Shown: positions 33,728 to 43,023, counted from the stretch's first letter. The stretch: DNA of 64,000 nt from Paenibacillus sp. MSJ-34 (GCF_018918005.1 NZ_JAHLPR010000034.1:18328-82327), one strand, 5' to 3'. Notes: generated by a model from the letters alone, not told the origin. Program-made: numbers and translations.

Positions 33728-33756
33728 ATAATAAGTTAGATCGACCTATTTTTCAA
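33728..33756 (-). promoter_or_regulatory. Sigma-A promoter of the alpha-glucoside operon
   Basis: Minus-strand TTGAAA (33751-33756), a 17-bp spacer and TATTAT (33728-33733), followed at once by operator O1. Confidence 0.75.
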
Positions 33757-33797
33757 CCTTTTTCCCAAAAATTAATCGCATACATTTGTGAATTTAA

Positions 33798-33811
33798 GTT
33801 AACTGTTTAAC
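33798..33811. promoter_or_regulatory. LacI-type operator O2
   Basis: GTTAACTGTTTAAC shares both GTTAA/TTAAC arms with O1, 87 bp upstream of it centre to centre. That spacing would suit repression by DNA looping. Confidence 0.65.
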
Positions 33812-33824
33812 CAAATATCCGGTT

Positions 33825-34598
33825 TCGAAAGGGCTTCCAACACTGCAAACGGCAGGGTTCGAAATGAATTGTGTGGAAATCTCGAAGAAAGTTGGCGGGG
33901 GATTTTACCAATCGTTGCATTAACTTTTGTTGCAATATTGAAACAGTTGGGTGGATACCGTGCTATTCCTTCATATTGCTTCTACCGCCCCGGCGCCCAA
34001 GTTCGCGGACACAGGAGACGCTAATTGTGACAAACGACCCGATTTCGGCCAGTTTGCGGACAGACGATCCTTTATTCGCGGCAAAAGCGTAAAAATAAGC
34101 CCTGCGACGAACGGATAACGGAACCAATGTCCGCCGAAACAGCGAATAAGCGGTTTTGACGCAAAATAACGGTCTTACGGTCCGGATCGCAATTTCTCGA
34201 TGCAATGCCAGTGCGATTTTATCGCGATTTCGAGGTGAAAATCGTGCAAATTGGTGTCAATTTCATAAGACCGCTGGCGGCTGACGACCCGTCGGGCGCG
34301 GTAACGAAACTGGAACACGTTAATAGCCTGTAAATCACCTTGTTGCTCGTGTAACGAAACGGGAACACGCTAATGAGGGGAAATCGGCGGTAAAACCGCC
34401 GATTTCCAATGAATAACGATACGTACTTTCGTATAAATTTGGAACGTCTTCATTTTGAGCCCAATAAGGATCGTTAGTTTCGGTAGCGCCAAACCGGGAG
34501 TGTAAGTCCGCGCGGATCGCCTTCGAAATCGCGGGAGATATCCCCTTTTATATGCGCTTTCGCAGTTTATTCGATTCATTCATGGCAGGATGCGTTCA
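33825..34598. other. Non-coding interval with short degenerate repeats
   Basis: About 770 bp without a credible gene. It contains the direct repeat GTAACGAAACKGGAACACG followed by YTAAT at 34301-34324 and 34351-34374 (50-bp period), a strong hairpin at 34381-34405, and GCGGACA-type segments near 33995 and 34055. ORFs here are short and have no ribosome sites. Confidence 0.6.
34381..34405. terminator. Terminator-like hairpin downstream of cobQ
   Basis: AAATCGGCGG-TAAAA-CCGCCGATTT, a perfect 10-bp stem about 190 bp beyond the cobQ stop. It lacks a following T run. Confidence 0.4.
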
Positions 34599-36167
34599 CT
34601 ATGCTTTGCGTATACCGATAATTTCATATATTTTTACCATATCGAGATGCTGGCGCACGGCTTCCGCGATCCGGTCGAAAGCAAGCTGCTGCCGATCGCG
34701 GTAGACGAACGGTTGCCCGGCAAGCTCCAGCCCTTTCTCTTCGCGTGCAAGATTCAACCATGTATGGCGAAAACGGTCGTTATGAAAAATACCATGCAAA
34801 TACGTGCCCCAAATCCGGCCGTCTTCCGAAACGGCGCCCTCCTGCGCCGGCGAATTCCCGGAACGGTCGATCAGCGCCATAAGCCGATGCATTCGCTCGT
34901 GTGCCGGAGCCGTCTGCCCCATATGAATTTCATAGCCGGCCACTTCGATTCCGTTCATGCGTGCCCAAGCCGGATGACTGCAGGCGATTTCTCCGCTTGC
35001 CCGTTCCGTTCTTTTCTCCGGATAAAAAACCGTTTCGAGGGGCAAATAACCCAAACCTGCAACGTCTGCCGTTTCATCCGGATTTCCCGACTCGACGCCA
35101 TGGGGATCGCGCAGCTTCCGTCCCAGCATTTGATAACCGCCGCAAATGCCGGCAAGCCGGCATCCCGCGGCGACGCGGGCGGCAATCGCATCGTCAAGGC
35201 CGGCCGAGCGCAAATATTCGAGGTCGCCGAGCGTATTTTTCGTGCCGGGCAAAATGACGATGTCCGGCTCTCCCAATTCGGCCGCGGTTTGTACGTACCG
35301 CAGGCGCACATCCGGTTCCGCCGCAAACGGATCGAAGTCGGTAAAATTGGAGATGCGCGGATACCGGATCACCGCAATGTCCAGCACAGCGTCCTTACGC
35401 TTCGCATCCGCCGGATCTTGCCGGCGCACGAGCGCCATCGAGTCTTCCGCCTCGATATCGAGCTGCGGCAGAAAAGGCAGCACCCCGAGAACGGGGATGC
35501 CCGTCCTTTGTTCCAGCCAGTCCAGCCCCGGCTGCAGCAGCGTCTTGTCCCCGCGGAATTTATTGATAATAAATCCTTTCACGCGGGCGCGCTCCTCCGG
35601 TTCCAACAGCTCGAGCGTGCCGACGATCGAGGCGAACACGCCCCCGCGATCGATATCCGCCACGAGCAGGACCGGCGCATCGGCCCAGGCGGCGAGCCGC
35701 ATGTTCACGATATCCCTGTCCTTCAGATTGATCTCGGCCGGACTGCCCGCGCCCTCAATCACGATGACATCATGCCGCGCGCGGAGCCGTTCCAGCGCAT
35801 CGACGACAATTTGCTTCGCAAACGGCAAAAAGTCGCGCCGGTAATCTTGCGCGCTCAACTGCGCATAAGGCTTCCCGTGCACGACGATTTGCGCGTTCAT
35901 CTCTTTCATCGGCTTGATCAGAATCGGATTCATATCCGTCGTCGCAGGTATTTCGCAAGCTTCCGCCTGCACGCCTTGCGCGCGCCCAATTTCTTTGCCG
36001 TCCAATGTGACGTAAGAATTGAGCGCCATGTTTTGCGATTTGTACGGGGCGACTTCCCAGCCGTCCTGTTTCAGCACGCGGCATAATGCCGTCGTCACTA
36101 CGCTTTTGCCGACATCGGAAGCCGTGCCCTGCAGCATAATCGTCCTTGCTCTTCCCGTTTGCATCAT
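34599..36167 (-). CDS. cobQ: Cobyric acid synthase
   Basis: 522 residues, a glutamine-dependent amidotransferase that amidates adenosylcobyrinate a,c-diamide to adenosylcobyrate. The N-terminal synthetase domain has the P-loop GTASDVGKSVVTTALCR and YKSQNMALNSYVT. The C-terminal class I glutaminase domain has the nucleophile Cys in LAGICGGYQMLG and His in GTYLHGIFHND. Last gene of the btu-cob operon, 30 bp after cobS. Its presence is odd if only late salvage steps are encoded, because it acts on a corrin intermediate; a corrin ring pathway may lie elsewhere. Confidence 0.93.
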   Translation of the reverse strand: MMQTGRARTIMLQGTASDVGKSVVTTALCRVLKQDGWEVAPYKSQNMALNSYVTLDGKEIGRAQGVQAEACEIPATTDMNPILIKPMKEMNAQIVVHGKPYAQLSAQDYRRDFLPFAKQIVVDALERLRARHDVIVIEGAGSPAEINLKDRDIVNMRLAAWADAPVLLVADIDRGGVFASIVGTLELLEPEERARVKGFIINKFRGDKTLLQPGLDWLEQRTGIPVLGVLPFLPQLDIEAEDSMALVRRQDPADAKRKDAVLDIAVIRYPRISNFTDFDPFAAEPDVRLRYVQTAAELGEPDIVILPGTKNTLGDLEYLRSAGLDDAIAARVAAGCRLAGICGGYQMLGRKLRDPHGVESGNPDETADVAGLGYLPLETVFYPEKRTERASGEIACSHPAWARMNGIEVAGYEIHMGQTAPAHERMHRLMALIDRSGNSPAQEGAVSEDGRIWGTYLHGIFHNDRFRHTWLNLAREEKGLELAGQPFVYRDRQQLAFDRIAEAVRQHLDMVKIYEIIGIRKA

Positions 36168-36197
36168 CGCGATCCATATACCTCCCGTTCATCCGGC

Positions 36198-37019
36198 TCA
36201 AAGCGCAAATTGATGGCCGATAACGGCCAACGCGACCAACAGCGCCGTTTCCAGCCATTCGTTTAGCGCGCCGTACGTATCCCCCGTCAGACCGCCCAGC
36301 TTGCGGGCGATATAAGACGCGGCCAACCAGCCGAGCAGCAGCGCGCCGGCGCCCATGAGAAGCGGCATGGCGGGTTCGATCGGGCGGATCGGCTCGCCGG
36401 AGCCGCCGGAACCCGCCCATAAACCTAAAGCCGCAATAACGATCGATACGGCCGCAGCCGTCGCGGTCGCCGCAGCCGCATGCCGGGCGCCCGCTTGCTT
36501 GAAATAGCTGCCGAGGCCCGAATCTTGGCGCGCATACGGCCAACGGACGATCGCAACGACCATAAACCACCGGCTCCAAACGAACGGCAGCGCCACATAC
36601 CATAGCCAATGACCCTGTTCCAGCAGCGTATATATCGCCGCGCCTTTGATCATGAGCGTCAATACGCACACGATCACGCCCATCGCGCCGACGCGGCTGT
36701 CTTTCATAATGTCCAGCATTTGCTCGCGCGGCCGATGGCTTAACAAGCCGTCCGCCGTATCCATGAGCCCGTCCAAATGCAGCGCGCCGGTCAACATGAC
36801 CGCGAATGCGAGCGACAGCGCCGCGGCGAGCGCGGGCGGAACGGCGAAACCTGCCGCGAACCCGGCTGCGTACAACAACCCGCCCAGCGCCGCGCCGACG
36901 AGAGGATAGAACGCGACGCTGCGTACAAACACTTCTTTCGTATAATTCACACGCACCGGGAACGGAATCCGGCTCAAAAATTGAAACGCCGCCGCTAACG
37001 CCTCCCATTGCCGTTTCAT
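36198..37019 (-). CDS. cobS: Adenosylcobinamide-GDP ribazoletransferase (cobalamin synthase)
   Basis: 273 residues, polytopic membrane protein with the acidic substrate motif ALHLDGLMDTADGLLSHRPREQMLDIMKDSRVG, quoted here in two pieces: the DGLMDTADGL aspartates bind magnesium and the KDSRVGAMG block follows. It joins adenosylcobinamide-GDP with alpha-ribazole to form cobalamin (phosphate). Its start overlaps the stop of cobU by 4 bp, indicating coupled translation. Confidence 0.92.
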   Translation of the reverse strand: MKRQWEALAAAFQFLSRIPFPVRVNYTKEVFVRSVAFYPLVGAALGGLLYAAGFAAGFAVPPALAAALSLAFAVMLTGALHLDGLMDTADGLLSHRPREQMLDIMKDSRVGAMGVIVCVLTLMIKGAAIYTLLEQGHWLWYVALPFVWSRWFMVVAIVRWPYARQDSGLGSYFKQAGARHAAAATATAAAVSIVIAALGLWAGSGGSGEPIRPIEPAMPLLMGAGALLLGWLAASYIARKLGGLTGDTYGALNEWLETALLVALAVIGHQFAL

Positions 37020-37621
37020 AATCGATACGCCCTGCTCTTAAGCTCGATCGGAATGCCGGCCGTCACCAGGAAAACTTGATCGCACAGAGCGGCAAGCTTC
37101 TGGTTCATCGAACCCGCCAAATCGCGGTATACGCGGCCTAGCGGGTACTCCGGCACGATTCCGTCGCCCACTTCGTTCGTTACGAAGACGAGCGGTCCGG
37201 CGTACGCCGCCGCCGCGGCAACGAGCGCGTCGATTTGTTCGGCAACCGCGTCGGCCGCCGCGTTCCAATTCCCGTCCGAATCCGCGCGCAGCAGCCAATT
37301 CGAGAGCCATAGCGTCAAACAATCGACCAGCACAACGCGCGCTTCGGAACTTCCCGGCGCTGCCGCCGGCGGGATGCCCGCATCGATCCGCTTGGACCAT
37401 TGCTCCAATAGGCCGGACACTCCATACGGTTCCTCAATCGTCTCCCATGCGTATTCCGCCCGCTCCCGCTGCAAACGGTGCAGCCGGACCCGTTCGCGCA
37501 TTTCCTCATCGTAGATTTGCGAAGTGGCAACATACACGCCGGAAGGGGCCAGCGTCATGCATAACCGTTCGGCAAAACGGCTTTTGCCGCTGCGCGCCCC
37601 TCCCGTCACTAGAATTGGCAT
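37016..37621 (-). CDS. cobU: Adenosylcobinamide kinase / guanylyltransferase
   Basis: 201 residues with the Walker A motif TGGARSGKSRFAE at the N-terminus, the DCLTLWLSN block and the C-terminal FVTNEVGDGIVPEYPLGRVY signature. The enzyme phosphorylates adenosylcobinamide and then attaches GMP, preparing the nucleotide loop. It lies between cobT (14 bp) and cobS (4-bp overlap) in the riboswitch-controlled operon. Confidence 0.93.
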   Translation of the reverse strand: MPILVTGGARSGKSRFAERLCMTLAPSGVYVATSQIYDEEMRERVRLHRLQRERAEYAWETIEEPYGVSGLLEQWSKRIDAGIPPAAAPGSSEARVVLVDCLTLWLSNWLLRADSDGNWNAAADAVAEQIDALVAAAAAYAGPLVFVTNEVGDGIVPEYPLGRVYRDLAGSMNQKLAALCDQVFLVTAGIPIELKSRAYRL

Positions 37622-37634
37622 GCTCTACTCCCCC

Positions 37635-38702
37635 TTATTGCGATTCGCCGCCGGACGATACGCCGGCGCTTGCAAACGTCGCCATCTCGCGCATGATTTT
37701 CACGGCCGCGTCGATGAGCGTAAATGCAAGTACGGCTCCCGTCCCTTCCCCGAGCCGCATATCCAGCTGCAGCAGCGGCGTCAGCCCTAGCTCGTCCAAC
37801 AACGCTTCGTGACCTTGCTCTTGGGACAGATGCGAGCCGATCATATAGCCGGCAGACAGCGGGGCCAGCCGCGCCGCGACCAATGCGGCCGCGGAGGAAA
37901 TAAAACCGTCGATGACGACCGGGCAACGATGCTTTGCGGCGCCGAGAATGACGCCGACCAAGCCGGCGATTTCCAGGCCGCCTACCTTCGCCAGCACATC
38001 GAGCGCATCCGCGGCGTTCGGCCGGTTTACGGCAATGGCTTTGCTTACGACTTCGCGCTTATGCGCCATCTTCGCGTCGTCGATGCCGGTGCCGCGCCCG
38101 ACGGTTCTATCCGGCGCCATGCCTGACAATACGGACAATATGGCGGCGCTGGCCGTCGTATTGCCGATGCCCATCTCGCCCGTCGCGAACATCCGGTATC
38201 CGTCGTTCACATATTGTTCGACGATATCCGCGCCGACCAGTATCGCTTGCAGCGCCTCCTCCCGGCTCATCGCCGGCCCTTTCGCCATATTCGCCGTCCC
38301 TTTGCGGACTTTGCGCGACACTAGCTGCGGATGCTCCAAATCGCCGTTCACGCCGATATCGACGCAAACGACTTCCGCCCCCGCCTGCCGGGCGAGCACG
38401 TTTACCGCCGCTCCGCCCGCCACAAAGTTCATAACCATTTGCGGCGTAACCGCGGCGGGAAATGCGCTCACGCCTTCCTCGCATACGCCGTGATCCCCCG
38501 CCATGACGATGACGGCTTTTTTCCCAAACTCGGGTTTCGCTTCTCCGGTCATGCCGGCAAGCTGTGCGGCGATCGCCTCCAATTTGCCCAAGCTTCCCGG
38601 CGGTTTCGTCAACTGATCCAAATGGTTCCGCGCCTGCTCCTCCGCTTCGCCGTCCAACGGCTCGATGCCGGCGCACAGCTCAGTGAATCGATGTAACATC
38701 AT
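37635..38702 (-). CDS. cobT: Nicotinate-nucleotide--dimethylbenzimidazole phosphoribosyltransferase
   Basis: 355 residues, making alpha-ribazole phosphate for the lower ligand of cobalamin. The typical blocks TKPPGSLGKLEAIAAQLA at the N-terminus, VVMAGDHGV-like VIVMAGDHGVCEEGVSAFP, GEMGIGNTTASAAI and the C-terminal GEGTGAVLAF with its catalytic Glu are present. The start at 38702 has GGAGG seven bases upstream and overlaps the end of the upstream ATPase gene by 23 bp. A longer frame to 38768 is inside that gene. Confidence 0.93.
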   Translation of the reverse strand: MMLHRFTELCAGIEPLDGEAEEQARNHLDQLTKPPGSLGKLEAIAAQLAGMTGEAKPEFGKKAVIVMAGDHGVCEEGVSAFPAAVTPQMVMNFVAGGAAVNVLARQAGAEVVCVDIGVNGDLEHPQLVSRKVRKGTANMAKGPAMSREEALQAILVGADIVEQYVNDGYRMFATGEMGIGNTTASAAILSVLSGMAPDRTVGRGTGIDDAKMAHKREVVSKAIAVNRPNAADALDVLAKVGGLEIAGLVGVILGAAKHRCPVVIDGFISSAAALVAARLAPLSAGYMIGSHLSQEQGHEALLDELGLTPLLQLDMRLGEGTGAVLAFTLIDAAVKIMREMATFASAGVSSGGESQ

Positions 38703-39510
38703 CCCGACCTCCTCCGAATGTTTTCTCTTGTTGCCCGTCTTCCGGCTGCAGCAAAATTTGGGGCGCACGATTGAGCGGATGGGAGATCACGATCGGATCG
38801 ACCCCGAATACTTGCCTAATTCGTTCTTTACGAATAATTTCATCCGGCGCGCCGTCGGCAAGAAGTTTTCCTTCATGCAGCAGAAGCAGCCTGTCGCAAT
38901 ATTGCGCCGCCAAATTGAGATCATGCAGCACGGCGATGACCGTCAACCCGCATTCCCGCTGCCATGAGCGAACATAGTCCATAAATTGGATTTGATAATG
39001 AATGTCCAAATACGTTGTCGGTTCGTCCAGCAGCAACACTTCGGGCTCTTGCGCCATCACTTTGCCGAGCGCCGCCCGCTGCCGCTGGCCCCCGCTTAAC
39101 TCGTCCAGCGTGCGGTGCACGATTCCGTCCAAATTCAATCGCTGCGTGATCGCGGACAATAACGGTTCCGCATCGCGCGAATCTTGGCCGAGCCAATTCT
39201 GAAACGGAAAGCGGCCCATTTCCATCACTTCCCGCACCGTATACCCGATCGGCGGCAGCGCGTCCTGCTGCAGGACGGCAAGGATGCGGGACAGCTCCTT
39301 GCGGGAATAGGAGGCCACGTCTTTTCCCATCACTTCAATCGTGCCCGAGGTCGCCGCCTCCACCCCCGACAGCAAGTGCAGCAGCGTCGATTTGCCGCTG
39401 CCGTTCGGTCCGATAATGCCGAGCCACTCGCCGCGCGCCGCAGAAAAACAGATGTCGCGCAGCACCGTCGTATCGTCGTACCGTTTCGCCACGTTTTCGA
39501 CACGAATCAC
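38680..39510 (-). CDS. btuD: Cobalamin/corrinoid ABC transporter ATPase
   Basis: 276 residues of the FecE/BtuD class. Walker A GPNGSGKST, signature ELSGGQRQRAALGKVMAQEP, Walker B VLLLDEPTTYLD and the H-loop VLHDLNLA are all present. It starts at GTG (39510) behind GGAGGAG. It powers the BtuC permease encoded 6 bp upstream. The upstream cobalamin riboswitch and downstream cob genes make a corrinoid substrate very likely, since siderophore transporters share the same fold. Confidence 0.9.
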   Translation of the reverse strand: MIRVENVAKRYDDTTVLRDICFSAARGEWLGIIGPNGSGKSTLLHLLSGVEAATSGTIEVMGKDVASYSRKELSRILAVLQQDALPPIGYTVREVMEMGRFPFQNWLGQDSRDAEPLLSAITQRLNLDGIVHRTLDELSGGQRQRAALGKVMAQEPEVLLLDEPTTYLDIHYQIQFMDYVRSWQRECGLTVIAVLHDLNLAAQYCDRLLLLHEGKLLADGAPDEIIRKERIRQVFGVDPIVISHPLNRAPQILLQPEDGQQEKTFGGGRDDVTSIH

Positions 39511-39516
39511 AACGCT

Positions 39517-40554
39517 TCAGCTCCTCCGCAATTTTTTGTTCCGATGCAGCAAATAAGCGAAGAACGGCGCCCCGACGAAGGCGGTTACGACGCCGAGCGG
39601 AATTTCCGTCGGCGCCAGCACCGATCTGGCCGCGGTATCCGCCCATACCATGAAGATGCCGCCGCCGATGGCGGACAACGGCACGATCAGCCGGTAGTCC
39701 GGCCCGACAAGGAGCCTGACCATATGCGGGACGACCAGCCCGACAAAGCCGATGACTCCCGCTACCGATACCGCCGCCGCCGTCATGAGCGTAGCGGTCA
39801 GCAGCACGATCGTCTTTGTCCGCTCGACATGCAGTCCAAGGTGGGCGGCCTGCCGCTCCCCTAGCGCCAAAATGTTCAGCGGCCTCATGTACCGGATCAG
39901 CACGATCCAGCCGATCAACAAATACGGAGTCAACACGGCGACATACGGCCAACCGCGCAGCGCCAAGCTGCCCATCGTCCAGAACAAAATATCGTTCACC
40001 GTCTGCTTGGACATCGCCACGAGAAAGGAAACGACCGCACCCAGAAACGCTTGCATTACAACGCCGGATAAAATTAACGTTTCGGTTGGAATTTTGCCTT
40101 CCCGCTGCGCCATACGCAGTACGATCCACAACGTGATCGAGCCGGTCGTAAAAGCGACGAGAGGAATCGTCCATTGCCCGGCAAACGAATACTGCATCCC
40201 GAAATAAATTAAGAAAGCCGCCCCGACCGAAGCGCCGGACGATACGCCGAGCGTAAAAGGATCGGCGAGCGGATTCCGCAGCACCCCTTGAAACGCCGCA
40301 CCGGCCAGCGACAGCGATGCGCCGACCAGCATGCCGAGGACGATGCGCGGCAACCGGACCTTCACCATGATCTGTTCCGCGGAATCGGTCCACGTCTGCG
40401 GAATCGAATCCCCGACCCATGGAATCCGATGAAGCACAATCGCCGTAATATCCCGCACCGGCACTTGCACCGAACCGATCGCAATACAGACCACAATGGA
40501 CAAAAGGAGGAGCAAACCTCCGGCTCCTCCCCACACTAGCAGTTTCGTTTTCAT
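39517..40554 (-). CDS. btuC: Cobalamin/corrinoid ABC transporter permease
   Basis: 345 residues with about ten membrane helices in FecCD/BtuC style (FTLGVSSGASVGAAF, VGVIGFVGLVVPHMVRLLVG-like AGVIGFVGLVVPHMVRLLVG, and the ATPase-contact region RLLVGPDYR). It forms the transport channel with BtuD and receives substrate from the lipoprotein encoded immediately upstream, whose TAA stop directly adjoins this ATG. Confidence 0.9.
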   Translation of the reverse strand: MKTKLLVWGGAGGLLLLLSIVVCIAIGSVQVPVRDITAIVLHRIPWVGDSIPQTWTDSAEQIMVKVRLPRIVLGMLVGASLSLAGAAFQGVLRNPLADPFTLGVSSGASVGAAFLIYFGMQYSFAGQWTIPLVAFTTGSITLWIVLRMAQREGKIPTETLILSGVVMQAFLGAVVSFLVAMSKQTVNDILFWTMGSLALRGWPYVAVLTPYLLIGWIVLIRYMRPLNILALGERQAAHLGLHVERTKTIVLLTATLMTAAAVSVAGVIGFVGLVVPHMVRLLVGPDYRLIVPLSAIGGGIFMVWADTAARSVLAPTEIPLGVVTAFVGAPFFAYLLHRNKKLRRS

Positions 40555-41583
40555 TTATTTCACCAAATCGGGATAGATGCCTTTCGCCATTTCAAGCAAC
40601 CCTTCCGTTAGCCGCGGTCCCGGTCTGCTGAGCGTATTGTCGTCCAAACCGACGACGCGGTTTTCTTTGATCGCTGTTATTTTATCCCAGCCGCTGCGTC
40701 CGCGAATGATCTCTTCCAGCGGTTTCTTCGTATCGAAATCGACCAATTCCTTCGCGTACAGGATGACGTCCGGATCGGCCTGAATAATATTTTCCTCGCT
40801 AATTTTGCTCCAGCCTGTAATATCGGAAGCGACGTTCACGCCGCCGGAAATCGTGATGAGTTCGTCCATAAATTCGCCCTTACCGACGGTATAGCCCGGA
40901 GAAAACTCGACATACACCTTCTTCTTCTCCTCCGGCTTCAAGTCCTTCACCGCTTCGACGACCCGGTCGCGATCCGCCTTCATCCGGTCGGTCACTTGTT
41001 TCGCCTGTTCCTGCCGGTCCGTGATCTGCCCGTACAATTCGATATTGGCGATGACATCGTCCAACGTTTTCGGCTCGACTTTGAAAATGTTAATGCCGAG
41101 GCTGCGCAATTTTTCCACCGTATCGGCTTTCATCGAGATCCCGGTAAACACGATATCCGCTTGCGCGGCGATCAGCGACTCTTCGTTCGGTTTCGTAATG
41201 CCGCCCATTTTCGGTTTGGACAGCGCCGCCTCCGGGTAGTCGTCGTAATCGGAGACGCCGACGATTTGCTCGTCAAGCCCTAATGCGAATAACGACTCCG
41301 TTTCGGCAGGCGATACGGAAACGATTTTTTCCGGCGCCTTGTCGAAAGTAAATTCATGCCCGGTCGCATCCTTGACCGTCAGCGGATATTGCGTTTTTAA
41401 ATCCGCCTGGCCGGACTCCGTCTTGCCGTCCGTCTGTTCTTGCCCTTGGGCCTGTCCTTGTTCGAGCCCGGCATTCGTTTCATCCGCCGCCGTTTGCGGA
41501 CCGTTCGAACCGCATGCGCTAAGCGCGAATGCGAGCGTGAACGCCAGCATCCAGGCTGCGATTCGTTTGAAGCTGTTTGTCAT
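40555..41583 (-). CDS. btuF: Cobalamin/corrinoid-binding lipoprotein
   Basis: 342 residues from the ATG at 41583, which has GGAGGAGAGG upstream. The lipobox is ALSAC. The mature part is a helical-backbone (class III) binding protein: PEKIVSVSPAETESLFALGLDEQIVGVSDYDDYP, cut here by the family's two conserved blocks SPAETESLFALG and VGVSDYDDYP, and a C-terminal GLDDNTLSRPGPRL. The second block is typical of BtuF-like proteins. First gene after the cobalamin riboswitch. Confidence 0.88.
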   Translation of the reverse strand: MTNSFKRIAAWMLAFTLAFALSACGSNGPQTAADETNAGLEQGQAQGQEQTDGKTESGQADLKTQYPLTVKDATGHEFTFDKAPEKIVSVSPAETESLFALGLDEQIVGVSDYDDYPEAALSKPKMGGITKPNEESLIAAQADIVFTGISMKADTVEKLRSLGINIFKVEPKTLDDVIANIELYGQITDRQEQAKQVTDRMKADRDRVVEAVKDLKPEEKKKVYVEFSPGYTVGKGEFMDELITISGGVNVASDITGWSKISEENIIQADPDVILYAKELVDFDTKKPLEEIIRGRSGWDKITAIKENRVVGLDDNTLSRPGPRLTEGLLEMAKGIYPDLVK

Positions 41584-41666
41584 TTCGTTCCTCTCCTCCA
41601 CCTAGTAACGATTCCGAAGAATGCTTGACGCGAATACCCATTACGGACATACCGACGGCATCAACA

Positions 41667-41692
41667 AGAAAACCCCGATCCTGGGATCGAGG
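41667..41692 (-). terminator. Intrinsic terminator of the cobalamin riboswitch expression platform
   Basis: Minus-strand CCTCGATCC-CA-GGATCGGGG followed by TTTTCTT, between the riboswitch aptamer and the btuF start. It allows transcription to stop when cobalamin is bound. Confidence 0.7.
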
Positions 41693-41776
41693 TACGTCGA
41701 ATTCGAAAGCAACATTAGCGTGATGCTCCAAATTAGCGCAATCCTTTCCTCGAAGGATTTGTAAGTCGCACCCATA

Positions 41777-41945
41777 GGCAGGTCTCCTGACTTGCGGGTT
41801 ACTATTTTCTCGCCTTCCCATCCGAATAAGGACAGTGGCCGTTGTGAGAAAATCCCCGGTTTACAGTGGCGGGACCGTGCCGGATTTGCACCGGCTTCCC
41901 TTTTAACCTTGCAATCTCGCTCCGTACGAAACGGCAAGGACCCAT
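41777..41945 (-). ncRNA. Cobalamin (B12) riboswitch
   Basis: On the minus strand the aptamer contains GCCGGTGCAAATCCGGC, GGTCCCGCCACTGTAA and, near the end, AAGTCAGGAGACCTGCC, the conserved elements of the cobalamin riboswitch class. It lies about 200 nt upstream of btuF, downstream of its own promoter, and is followed by an intrinsic terminator. It should switch off the btuFCD-cobTUSQ operon when B12 is plentiful. The 5' boundary is approximate. Confidence 0.93.
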
Positions 41946-41992
41946 CGGTATTGTATTCAATTCTATCTTTCAAGCGATTCGTCTCAGTGTTG

Positions 41993-42021
41993 ATTATATG
42001 GGAAAACCCCCGGCTTTACAA
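41993..42021 (-). promoter_or_regulatory. Sigma-A promoter of the btu-cob operon
   Basis: Minus-strand TTGTAA (42016-42021), 17-bp spacer, TATAAT (41993-41998), about 40 bp upstream of the riboswitch aptamer. Confidence 0.7.
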
Positions 42022-42057
42022 CCTGTTTGCAAAAATATCACACCTTGAGCCGCGCTT

Positions 42058-43023
42058 CTACCGAAGCAGGTCAAGGCCAAGCAACGCCGCCGCGCATACT
42101 AAGGCGAACAACGTCGCAACGTCCAGCATGAGCCGCGCCGCCTTGCGAATATGATCCGCCCGAAGCGGATGAACCGGATCGCCCATGTAGGCCCGAAACG
42201 AAGCGACGCCTTTGTACATGTTCAAGCCTCCGAGCCTTACCCCGAGCGCTCCCGCGACCGCCGACTCGGGCCATCCGCTGTTCGGGCTCGGATGGAGGTT
42301 CGCGTCGCGGCGGACGGTGCGCCAAGCGCGCGCGGCGTCGAGACGGCGCAAGAAGGCGGCCAGCGTAAGCAGTACCGCCGTGAGACGGGCCGGTATCCAG
42401 TTCGCGATATCGTCAAGCCGGGCCGATGCCCAGCCCAGATGCAAATATTTATCGTTTTTATATCCGACCATCGAGTCGAGCGTATTGACGGCCCGATAGG
42501 CCATCGCCAGCGGCGCGCCCCCGATGGCGGCATAGAACAGCGGGGAGACGATCGCATCGACGATGTTCTCGGCGACCGTTTCCACGGTGCCGCGCACGAT
42601 CTCCGGCTCGTCCAGCTTCCCCGTGTCGCGGCCCACGATCATGCCGAGCGAACGGCGCGCTTCGGGCAAGCGGCCGGAAGCCAAGTGCCGGTATACCTCC
42701 ATCCCGGCGTCCTTGAGCCCTTTGGCGGCGATCGTCGTGGAGATGAGCCATGCCTCCGCTCCCCAGGCCAGCCAAGGATGAATGCGCGCCAGCAAGGCGA
42801 GAACGAGCCAGACGATGGCGAACGAACCGCCCGCGAGCAGCAGCGGCAGCAGCATGCCTGCAAGCTTCAGCTGCCGGCCGGGCCCGGCGAAACGGCGAAT
42901 CGCCCTCTCGACCGCAACGATCGCTTTGCCCATCCATACGACAGGATGGGGAAGCCGCCTTGGATCGCCCACGATACGGTCGACGATGTAGGCTACTACC
43001 AACAATATTGCCCGGATCGCCAT
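42058..43023 (-). CDS. cbiB: Adenosylcobinamide-phosphate synthase
   Basis: 321 residues, membrane protein that attaches aminopropanol phosphate to adenosylcobyric acid. It begins with the family's VAYIVDRIVGDPRRLPHPVVWMGK region (two blocks: DRIVGDPRRLPHPV and WMGKAI) and contains VSPLFYAAIGGAPLAMAYRAVNTLDSMVGYKND, shown by the key NTLDSMVGYKN. It starts at the base adjoining the cbiZ stop, so the genes are translationally linked, and is the last gene of the cobD-cbiZ-cbiB unit. Confidence 0.9.
   Translation of the reverse strand: MAIRAILLVVAYIVDRIVGDPRRLPHPVVWMGKAIVAVERAIRRFAGPGRQLKLAGMLLPLLLAGGSFAIVWLVLALLARIHPWLAWGAEAWLISTTIAAKGLKDAGMEVYRHLASGRLPEARRSLGMIVGRDTGKLDEPEIVRGTVETVAENIVDAIVSPLFYAAIGGAPLAMAYRAVNTLDSMVGYKNDKYLHLGWASARLDDIANWIPARLTAVLLTLAAFLRRLDAARAWRTVRRDANLHPSPNSGWPESAVAGALGVRLGGLNMYKGVASFRAYMGDPVHPLRADHIRKAARLMLDVATLFALVCAAALLGLDLLR

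Noticed and set aside
34590..36086. 498-codon plus-strand open frame
   Set aside because: Antisense to cobQ, which has both synthetase and glutaminase signatures.
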